Shown piece after piece: positions 1 through 5,055 of a DNA stretch of 5,055 nt. The translations under genes were made by a program, and so were the position numbers. The notes beneath the pieces were generated by a model. It saw only the letters and a list, made by a program, of their open reading frames with translations, made no database searches and was not told the DNA's origin. The stretch is from Anaerolineaceae bacterium (GTDB lineage: Bacteria; Planctomycetota; Phycisphaerae; FEN-1346; JAACEH01), in NCBI GenBank assembly GCA_011682595.1, contig JAACEH010000344.1:1-5055 (forward strand), in the 5' to 3' direction. Within the stretch, counting starts at the first letter, position 1. Every line of letters begins with the position of its first letter.

Positions 1-143
1 GTGGCCGCTACCTGAAGAGCCGGCGGATCACGGTGAAGACCTCGGCGGCCAAACCGTCGGCCAGGGCGACCTCGCCGGCCGGTCGCCGTGCCGCCGAGCG
101 CGCTATCTTCGGACAACTGCTCCGCTGGCGCCTCGTCAGACAT
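1..143 (-). CDS. possible divergent small ORF, 5' part only, very uncertain
   Basis: An ATG on the minus strand at 143-141 opens a frame that stays open to the left edge. Its first 22 or so codons (MSDEAPAEQLSEDSALGG...) have strongly G/C third positions and an acidic, protein-like composition. After about residue 22 the frame becomes Arg/Gly-rich and looks out of phase. The neighbouring minus frame over positions 8-76 reads instead as plausible protein (AGEVALADGLAAEVFTVIRR, then LFR and a TAG stop at 8-10). The switch falls in an inverted repeat (GGCGACC at 65-71, GGTCGCC at 81-87), so a one-base error could join the two parts into a protein of about 45 residues. No Shine-Dalgarno site precedes the ATG; a TATTAT box lies at 156-151. 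I recognise no family. It may equally be non-coding, or the tail of a plus-strand gene ending in TGA at 159-161. Confidence 0.2.
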   Translation of the reverse strand, partial: MSDEAPAEQLSEDSALGGTATGRRGRPGRRFGRRGLHRDPPALQVAA

Positions 144-184
144 ATTACACATAATACTTGACGCTACCGGGCGTACCCTGGCCC

Positions 185-212
185 TTGCAATTCCGGGGTT
201 TCCCTCTATGAT
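185..212 (+). promoter_or_regulatory. candidate sigma70-type promoter of ffh
   Basis: TTGCAA (185-190) and TATGAT (207-212) are separated by 16 bases. They match the housekeeping -35 and -10 consensus at 4 of 6 and 5 of 6 positions. Transcription would start near 219, giving a leader of about 68 bases before the ffh start at 287. It is the best-placed promoter pair in the AT-richer patch between 141 and 212. Assignment is by eye only. Confidence 0.45.
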
Positions 213-273
213 GGTCTGTTCTGATGTCGCCGAGGCTTGCCTTCTGCGCGTTGGCGCGGCGGGGTTCCGGCAC

Positions 274-280
274 AGGTGGG
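274..280 (+). promoter_or_regulatory. Shine-Dalgarno site fixing the ffh start
   Basis: AGGTGGG ends six bases before the ATG at 287. An earlier in-frame ATG at 224 has no such site and would add 21 residues with no counterpart in Ffh. The protein from 287 begins MFETLTQRI, the normal Ffh N-terminus. Confidence 0.7.
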
Positions 281-286
281 GCGCCT

Positions 287-1703
287 ATGTTTGAGACGCT
301 GACACAACGGATTAACGATGCCGTGCGGGGTCTTCAGGGCCGCGGGCGGATCAGCGAGAGCAACGTCGCCGACGCCCTGCGCGAGGTGCGGACCGCCCTG
401 CTGGAGGCCGACGTCAACCTCAAGGTGGTCCGCGAGTTCATCAAGGCGGTCCACGCCAAGGCCGTCGGGCAGAAGGTGCTCTCGACCTTGCAGCCCGGGC
501 AGGTGATGATCAAGGTCATCCACGACGAGCTGGTCGAGATGATGGGCCCGGTCAGCCACGACATCCCGCGGGCCGACATGGGGGCCACGGTCATCATGCT
601 GGCCGGCCTGCAGGGCTCGGGCAAGACGACCACTTGCGCCAAACTGGCCAGGTACCTGACCAATCAGAGCCGACGGCCGATGATGGTGGCGGCCGACCTG
701 CAGCGTCCGGCCGCGGTGACCCAGCTCCAGGTGCTGGGCGAGCAGCTCGGCGTGCCGGTCTATGCCGAAGACTCGAAGGACCCCGTGGCCGTGGCCAGGC
801 ACGCCCTGCGGGCGGCACGCAAGCAGGACTGCGACACCATCCTTCTGGATACCGCCGGGCGGCTGCACATCGACGACCAGCTGATGGCCGAGCTGGAGCA
901 GGTGGCCAAGGCGGTTCATCCGCACCAGATTCTCCTGGTCTGCGACGCCATGACCGGGCAGGACGCCGTGAACTCGGCCCGCGAGTTCAACGACCGTCTG
1001 GAGCTGGACGGCGTGATCCTGACCAAGCTCGACGGCGACGCCCGGGGCGGGGCGGCCCTGAGCGTCAAGGCCGTCACCGGCAAGCCCATCAGTGGGCGAG
1101 AAGCTGGACCGCCTGGAGGAGTTTCACCCGGAGCGCATGGCGGGCCGCATCCTGGGCATGGGCGACGTGGTGGGCCTGGTCGAGAAGGCCCAGGCCGTGG
1201 TCGACGCCGACGAAGCCCGGAAGATGCAGGAGAAGTTGCAAAGGGCCGAGTTCACGTTCGAGGATTTCCAGAAGCAGATCGGGCAGATGCGGAAGATGGG
1301 TTCGATGCGCGAGGTGCTGTCGATGATCCCCGGCATGGGCTCGCAACTGAAGAACCTGCCGCTGGACGATCACGAGATGGTCATTACCGAGGCCATCATC
1401 CAGTCGATGACGCCCCAGGAGCGAAACCATCCGGACGTTATCGACGCCGGCCGTCGGCGTCGGATCGCTCGCGGGTCGGGCGTCGAGCCGACGGAAGTCG
1501 CTCAACTCGTGAAGAGCTTCGGCCAGATTCGCGGCATGGTCAAACAGATGAGCGGGGCGGGGATGTTCAGCCAGGACCGGGCCACGGCGGCCCAGGCCAT
1601 GCAGGGCATCGACCTGTTCGGCGGTGGTGGCGGCCCCCGCAAGAAGATCCGCTCCAAGCGCAAGAAGAAACCCCGCAAAAGCCGCAAGAAACGCTCGCGG
1701 TAG
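287..1703 (+). CDS. ffh: signal recognition particle protein Ffh (SRP54), frame broken near 1091
   Basis: Ffh is the SRP GTPase. It binds signal sequences and 4.5S/SRP RNA and docks with FtsY to deliver nascent membrane proteins to the translocon. The first part (287-1090, 268 residues) holds the helical N domain and the G domain, with P-loop [10 protein letters not shown] (107-116), DLQRPAA (137-143), DTAGR (188-192) and [11 protein letters not shown] (246-256). It ends at GKPI. The second part continues in another frame (1092-1703, 203 residues) from [16 protein letters not shown] through LGMGD, a methionine-rich loop ([15 protein letters not shown]) and the RNA-binding segment around [10 protein letters not shown]. 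It ends in a Lys/Arg-rich tail and tandem TAG stops (1701-1706). Ffh normally reads GKPI-K-F-x-G-x-GEKLD. Here the four residues K-F-x-G are missing, which equals 11 lost bases plus the remaining A at 1091. Restored, the protein would be about 475 residues, close to normal. Unrestored, the first frame runs to 1765 with unrelated sequence. Both halves are well conserved, so the break is either recent or an artefact. Ffh is normally essential and single copy. The usual rpsP/trmD neighbours are absent. Confidence 0.95.
1084..1097. repeat. short hairpin at the ffh frame break
   Basis: GCCCA (1084-1088) and TGGGC (1093-1097) are perfect inverted arms around the loop TCAG. The point where the 11 bases of ffh are missing lies in this loop. 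Arms this short are common in GC-rich DNA; only the position makes it notable. Confidence 0.5.
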
Positions 1704-1714
1704 TAGGTGGCCTT

Positions 1715-1763
1715 GGGCGAGACCGACTACTCCATGTCCAAAACTCGCCCTTATTAAAGTTTT
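1715..1763 (+). terminator. possible terminator of ffh
   Basis: GGGCGAG (1715-1721) pairs perfectly with CTCGCCC (1744-1750) across a 22-base loop and is followed directly by TTATTAAAGTTTT. This GC stem followed by a T-rich run lies 12 bases after the first ffh stop, as expected of an intrinsic terminator. The long loop and interrupted T-run weaken the case. CTCGC in the right arm can instead pair with GCGAG at 1825-1829. Confidence 0.3.
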
Positions 1764-1831
1764 AGCCCCCAAACTTTCATAACGCCCGCCCGGTACCCCC
1801 GTTATTAAAGCTACCTTTAATAACGCGAGTT
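1742..1831. repeat. AT-rich double-hairpin block with outer inverted repeats
   Basis: The block lies in the gap between the convergent ffh and membrane-protein genes. Hairpin one pairs TTATTAAAGTTT (1751-1762) with AAACTTTCATAA (1771-1782): 12 bp, one mismatch, 8-base loop. Hairpin two pairs CGTTATTAAAG (1800-1810) with CTTTAATAACG (1815-1825): 11 bp, perfect, 4-base loop. So TTATTAAAG occurs four times in alternating orientation, one copy with a mismatch. The outer ends are also inverted repeats: AACTCGC-CC-TTATTAAAG (1742-1759) against the complement of 1815-1831, which reads AACTCGC-G-TTATTAAAG. The right end abuts the stop codon of the minus gene (1833-1831). It could be a bidirectional terminator, a dispersed palindromic element or a protein-binding array. 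No transposase or clear target duplication is visible. Confidence 0.75.
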
Positions 1832-2305
1832 CAGCAACCGGCGAACCTGCGTAAGGGGCTTTCCGGCGGTGCGTATTGTGCCACCAGGTCACGGAAGCGG
1901 GCAGGATTGTCCATGACGGCGGGAACAGGAATGAGAAACGGCGTTAGCAGCACCCCGTTTTTGTGCCGCACGATTGCCAGGGGCAATACGTGAAGCTTCG
2001 TGATGCCGCTGATGTCCGACCAGGCAATGGTCTGGTGGCTCCGGGTAAACGTCCCGGGAACGAACAAGGTTCTCCGCAACCCCTTGGGACCGATTTCAAC
2101 CGCGCAACCCAGGCGGAAAATCAGCGCCGTCACCAGGGCCATGGGCACGCTGGCCGCCATCAGGAAGGCCCAGATCACTGGCCGGCCAGTGGTTGACCCA
2201 GGACACTACCGAAACGATGACCAGCCCGGGCAGCCAGCAAATCGGATAACTGCGCAGGGCAATCCTGCCTAGTCTCAGTGATATTCGATGCGTTGTCTGG
2301 TCCAT
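1831..2305 (-). CDS. small membrane protein with PH-like domain, frame broken at about 2176-2191
   Basis: Two minus frames together make one plausible protein of about 157 residues. The first starts at ATG 2305-2303 with a good Shine-Dalgarno site (AGGGAA, 2316-2311). It gives a short basic N-terminus and one membrane helix (about residues 20-40, YPICWLPGLVIVSVVSWVNHW). The second, open from GTG 2178 to TGA 1831, supplies another helix (VIWAFLMAASVPMALVTALIF) and a soluble part, VEIGPKGLRR...IAWSDISGI...FRDLVAQY. This resembles bacterial PH-like domains on two-helix membrane anchors. Joining them requires one extra base, or two missing, around GGCCAGTG. Alternatively the gene starts at GTG 2178 and the upstream frame is remnant, but a GTG start there has no visible ribosome site. 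It is last in a three-gene operon, 9 bases after the secreted protein. The role is unknown; the PH-like assignment rests on sequence character, not on a search. Confidence 0.7.
2176..2191. repeat. perfect 16-bp palindrome at a frame break
   Basis: CACTGGCCGGCCAGTG is its own reverse complement and lies exactly where the reading frame of the membrane-protein gene changes. An 8-bp GC-rich self-complementary stem with no spacer can cause polymerase slippage or sequencing dropout. It may also be a protein-binding site by chance. Confidence 0.8.
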
Positions 2306-2314
2306 GTTCGTTCC

Positions 2315-4318
2315 CTACCGGACCTCCGCCAGGAGAAAGTTGCAGACGGCCACGGTCGAGATGCGGCTGTCGGTGGCGCTGAAGCGCAGGCCGCCGGAGG
2401 CGATCTGCGGCTGGGTGACGTAGAAACTGTTAGTCGGTGTGTACTGGAGGTTCACCAAAAAGGCCTCGGCCATCCGCACCCCCCGGGCCGTTCGCTCGGC
2501 CAGCGAGTCGAGCTTCAGTCGCCGGAAGCGTTCGGGGGCCAGCTTGCCCACCCACTCGGCCATCCGCCGGGCGGCAACCAGGCCGCGAAGATTGAACGAG
2601 GCCAGCTCGCTCTGGAAGTGGTTGCCGGTCGCCCAGCCGCCGACCTCGTCGTCCAGGTACCTCGCCGGCTGGCTGGCCTGGTCCTCCAGAATCGCGTCGG
2701 CGCACAGCCCGGCGTAGCGGGCGTAGGCGTCGTTGGCCAAATGACGATCCAGCAGGGCCAGGGCCTCGATCAGGTGAATGTCGGCCAGCCCCCGGGCCTG
2801 CTTGCGTCCGAGTCGCCGCTCGCGCTGGAAGACCAGGTAGTCGGCCGACCGCCGCGCAGAGGCCAGCAGCGACTCGTCCTTCAGCAGCTCGTAGCTTCGG
2901 GCCAGGGCCAGCAGGGCCAGCGACTCGCCGTCGAGGTCCTCGCTGTTGGCCAGGCCCAGTTGCTCGCTGGTGCCGGGAACGAAGTAGGTGTCGAAGGCCC
3001 CGTCCTCCACCAAAAGAGTGTTGGCCAGGCGCCTCAGCGCCGTGGCCACGGCCTTGTCCTCGGCCACGGCCTGCAGATCGGCCACGGCCAGCAGGGCCTG
3101 GGCGGTCCAGGTAATCTGGGACTTCAGGCCCGAGACGACAAACGCGCACGGCCGCCTGGCGCCCCCGGCATCGACCACGACAACCTGCTTGATGGGCTTG
3201 AGAAGTTCGCTGCAGGCCGACTGTGCCGCCTTGAGCATCCACTGCTCTTTCCGCCGCCCATAGAGGCGGGCGAAAGCCCGGACCGCCAGGGCCTGCCGGG
3301 GGGCGTCGAACTCGGCCTGCCACCGGTCGCGAAGCGGATCGTAGCCGGCCCGGACCTGCTGCTCGCCGACCAGGGTGCGGGCCAGGTAATTGGTGGCCAG
3401 GCTCACCGCCGAGGCGACCCGGGCGCGGGTAAGCTCCTCGTAGTCGACCAGCGGCCCGGTGCGATAGATGGCCACCACCGCCCTGGAAGCAGGGTCGCCG
3501 TCGGCCGGGCCGCCGGGGCGCCGCTCGATGAAACACTGCGTCTCGAAGCGCAGCACCCGGGCCCCCGGGCCGCGCCAGGTGGCCGTGTCGGCCCCGGCCC
3601 GGTCGAGCAGCGAACGGAAGACCGCCTTCTTCACGTCGTCGGGCAGGTAGGCCGGCCGGGCTTCCTTCGTTTCGGTTGCGGCCCGCCGGGTGAAGTGCAT
3701 CTCCCACCCGCGGCGGATCGCTTCCCACGGCAACACGGTGCTCCGCTGGTCGGCGTTCTGGTAGACCAGCCCGTCGAGCCCCGGACGCATCGAGTACAGG
3801 AACGGCTCGGCCAGGTTCTGCATGTACGGCAAACGGTAAACCGTCACCTCCAGCGAAATGCGAATCTCGTTCAGTTTGTTGAATCCGTCGCCGCGGTACC
3901 GCATGTCGCGCGGCAGGTTGGTCGAGGCGTCGATCAGCGCCGCCAGAAGAGTGTTGCCGCGCCCCTCGGCCGTCAGGTCCGCACCTCGCGGACCGTACAG
4001 GGTGACAAAGACCTGCATGTGCCGCTCCTGGCTGAGCACCCTGGGCGGCGCTGCCTTCAGCGGCCAGGCCGTAAACAGCCGGCGGCCGATGGTCAGGATC
4101 AGCGCCTTGCGCGACGGCTGCCGGGCCAGAGACTTGTCGGCCTCCAGGGTCTTGAGCACGTGGCGCACCACGGCCACCGACACCGCCGCCTCCTGGCCGT
4201 TCAGCCGAAGGCCACCGATATTGCCGCCCATCAGGTCGGCGGCCTCCTGGGCCCAGGCGCCCGGCGAAGCCGCCACCAGAAGCGCTATCGCCAGTAGGAT
4301 TCGCAGAATCACTTTCAT
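2315..4318 (-). CDS. secreted protein: AMMECR1-like domain plus alpha/alpha-toroid-like region
   Basis: This is a 667-residue protein. ATG 4318-4316 follows AAAGGA (4333-4328) with 9 bases between. A signal peptide is clear: MKVILR, a hydrophobic run, and likely cleavage at AWA-QE (23/24), so it should act outside the cytoplasm. Residues about 70-265 follow the AMMECR1 layout: VFVTLYGPRG (103-112), an alpha segment ending DMRYRG, IRISLEVTVYRLP, RPGLDGLV (178-185), STVLPWEAIRRGW (193-205), LLDRAGADTATW (237-248) and RFETQCFIE (257-265). The LRGCIG-type motif typical of AMMECR1 proteins is not present as such. Residues about 295-667 are repeated helical pairs with aromatic and glycine turns (ITWTAQALLAVADL, DLDGESLALLALARSYELL, GGWATGNHFQSELASFNLRGL, ending GGLRFSATDSRISTVAVCNF). 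This suits an alpha/alpha-barrel of the six-hairpin glycosidase, epimerase or prenyltransferase type. It lies 23 bases after the DUF58 gene and 9 before the PH-like gene. Catalytic activity cannot be assigned. The AMMECR1 call is fairly strong, the toroid call moderate. Confidence 0.8.
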   Translation of the reverse strand: MKVILRILLAIALLVAASPGAWAQEAADLMGGNIGGLRLNGQEAAVSVAVVRHVLKTLEADKSLARQPSRKALILTIGRRLFTAWPLKAAPPRVLSQERHMQVFVTLYGPRGADLTAEGRGNTLLAALIDASTNLPRDMRYRGDGFNKLNEIRISLEVTVYRLPYMQNLAEPFLYSMRPGLDGLVYQNADQRSTVLPWEAIRRGWEMHFTRRAATETKEARPAYLPDDVKKAVFRSLLDRAGADTATWRGPGARVLRFETQCFIERRPGGPADGDPASRAVVAIYRTGPLVDYEELTRARVASAVSLATNYLARTLVGEQQVRAGYDPLRDRWQAEFDAPRQALAVRAFARLYGRRKEQWMLKAAQSACSELLKPIKQVVVVDAGGARRPCAFVVSGLKSQITWTAQALLAVADLQAVAEDKAVATALRRLANTLLVEDGAFDTYFVPGTSEQLGLANSEDLDGESLALLALARSYELLKDESLLASARRSADYLVFQRERRLGRKQARGLADIHLIEALALLDRHLANDAYARYAGLCADAILEDQASQPARYLDDEVGGWATGNHFQSELASFNLRGLVAARRMAEWVGKLAPERFRRLKLDSLAERTARGVRMAEAFLVNLQYTPTNSFYVTQPQIASGGLRFSATDSRISTVAVCNFLLAEVR

Positions 4319-4341
4319 GGTCGATTATCCTTTGCGTTTTT

Positions 4342-5055
4342 TCAGCGGATAAATCCTCCGCGGCGAAACACCTCCAGAACCAGGTCGCTCACCTCGACAC
4401 TGGTGACCGTCCGCAGGTGGGCAATGCCGCGCTCGGTTGTCCAGCGGTCGAAGCGGCCCAGGAACTCGTGTCGCCGCCGTTGGTACCCGGCCACCATCTC
4501 GGGCGTCAGCCGCAACCGCGTGCGGCCACCCGTCTCGGCATCCACCAGGGCCACCTCGCCCTGCCACGGCGGGTGGGCCTCCTGGGGCGACTCGACCTGC
4601 AGTGCCCAGACCTCGTGACCGTCGTAGTGCAACAAGCCGAGCCCTTCCTCATGGGTCGGCGACCCGCCGGCGTCGCCGGCGACGGCCAGGAAGTCGCTCA
4701 ACACGACGACCAGCCCTTTCTCACTGGTGTGCCGGCGAAACTGTTTGGCGGCCAGGGCCAGGTCGGTCGGCCCGCCCAGCGGCGCGGTGGCCAGGAAGTC
4801 CAGCACCGTGTAAACCTGCCCGCGACCGCGGCGCGTCTTCAACTGAGCGACCTCGCCCTCGGCGAAGACCGACACGCGGATGCGGTCCAGGTTCGACAGG
4901 CCGATGTAGGCCAGCGCCGCGGCCAGGTGGCGAACGTAGTCGACCTTCCGCGGCCGTCCGGTCAGCATGGAGCCGCTGACGTCGACCAGCAGGGCGATCC
5001 GCAGGTCCTCGTCCTGCTGAAAGAGCCTGAGCAGCAGCTTGTCCAGCCGCCCGAA
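4342..5055 (-). CDS. DUF58 / vWA-like protein, 3' part (N-terminus beyond the right edge)
   Basis: The open frame enters at the right edge and ends at TGA 4344-4342; 237 residues are visible. LLVDVSGSM (22-30) is the DxSxS metal-site motif of the von Willebrand A fold. The matching threonine (GGPTDL, T97) and aspartate (VVVLSDFL, D121) are also present, so the metal site looks complete. The lead-in RLDKLLLRLFQQDEDLRIALLVDVS and the following KVDYVRHLAAALAYIGLSNLDRIRV are characteristic of DUF58. The C-terminus (YQRRRHEFLGRF...GIAHLRTVTS...LEVFRRGGFIR) is also typical. ATG 4968 lies inside the metal motif and is not the start; roughly 70-100 residues are probably off the edge. DUF58 proteins usually sit next to MoxR-type AAA+ ATPases and other vWA proteins and are thought to act in chaperone-like assembly or envelope processes; their molecular role is unsettled. 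No terminator separates it from the next gene, which starts 23 bases later. Confidence 0.92.
   Translation of the reverse strand, partial: FGRLDKLLLRLFQQDEDLRIALLVDVSGSMLTGRPRKVDYVRHLAAALAYIGLSNLDRIRVSVFAEGEVAQLKTRRGRGQVYTVLDFLATAPLGGPTDLALAAKQFRRHTSEKGLVVVLSDFLAVAGDAGGSPTHEEGLGLLHYDGHEVWALQVESPQEAHPPWQGEVALVDAETGGRTRLRLTPEMVAGYQRRRHEFLGRFDRWTTERGIAHLRTVTSVEVSDLVLEVFRRGGFIR

Noticed and set aside
224..286. Upstream ATG extending ffh by 21 residues
   Set aside because: It lacks a Shine-Dalgarno site and the added sequence is unlike any Ffh N-terminus; ATG 287 has a good site and the expected MFETL start.
162..286. SRP (4.5S) RNA gene upstream of ffh
   Set aside because: The conserved GGAAG loop region and its flanking stem are not found on either strand here.
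206..925. Minus-strand open frame opposite ffh
   Set aside because: It is antisense to the highly conserved N and G domains and has His/Gly/Leu-rich shadow composition with no ribosome site.
1060..1100. Programmed ribosomal frameshift in ffh
   Set aside because: No slippery sequence is evident, and recoding could not restore the four conserved residues whose codons are absent.
1092..1703. Separate gene encoding only the Ffh M domain
   Set aside because: The GTG at 1092 is the internal valine of VGEKLD and has no ribosome site. GGAGGAG (1115-1121) lies 15 bases before ATG 1137, too far to be convincing.
1091..1765. Continuation of ffh frame one to the stop at 1765
   Set aside because: It is Gly/Arg/Pro-rich with no M-domain features, while another frame over the same bases gives a perfect M domain. 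It is readthrough after the frame break.
1089..1892. Minus-strand open frame across the ffh 3' half
   Set aside because: It overlaps the conserved M domain and the intergenic hairpins and resembles no family.
2288..4297. Open frame of 669 codons on the + strand opposite the secreted protein
   Set aside because: It is antisense to a gene with a clear signal peptide, ribosome site and AMMECR1 features. Its own sequence is Gly/Gln/Arg/His-rich with no recognisable domain, typical of a GC-rich shadow frame.
4342..4968. DUF58 gene starting at ATG 4968
   Set aside because: The ATG is the methionine of the DVSGSM metal motif and the frame stays open to the window edge with family-typical sequence.

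Overview
The window is GC-rich bacterial chromosomal DNA with short intergenic gaps. It holds one housekeeping gene on the + strand (ffh, signal recognition particle GTPase) facing a convergent block of three genes on the - strand. GC content, strong G/C preference at third codon positions, a long lysine/arginine tail on Ffh and a DUF58-type operon all fit a Planctomycetota-like or related environmental bacterium. That assignment is inference; no RNA gene or other taxonomic marker is present.

Left part (1-1703): a poorly resolved 5' flank with at most the start of a divergent - strand reading frame, then a plausible sigma70-type promoter (185-212), a Shine-Dalgarno site (274-280) and ffh (287-1703). 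Ffh is recognisable from end to end, but its frame is broken near 1091. Exactly the codons expected for the conserved K-F-x-G stretch before the G5 motif are missing, a net loss of 11 bases. Read literally, the essential SRP protein would lose its RNA-binding M domain.

Middle (1704-1830): the gap between the convergent genes carries an unusual AT-rich block. Four copies of a TTATTAAAG motif are arranged as two successive hairpins, and the block is bounded by longer imperfect inverted repeats. It looks like a double terminator or a small palindromic element.

Right part (1831-5055, - strand, transcribed right to left): a DUF58/vWA-like protein with an intact metal-site motif (running off the right edge); then a secreted 667-residue protein joining an AMMECR1-like domain to an alpha/alpha-toroid-like region; then a small two-helix membrane protein with a PH-like domain, whose frame breaks at a perfect 16-bp palindrome. 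Gaps of 23 and 9 bases imply one operon. DUF58 proteins usually accompany MoxR-type AAA+ ATPases, so a MoxR gene probably lies beyond the right edge. Together these would form a cell-envelope module of unknown role. The least familiar part is the secreted AMMECR1-toroid fusion within a DUF58 operon.

Two clear frame breaks, and possibly a third, fall on self-complementary sequence. This makes assembly or sequencing error as likely as real gene decay and should be settled first.
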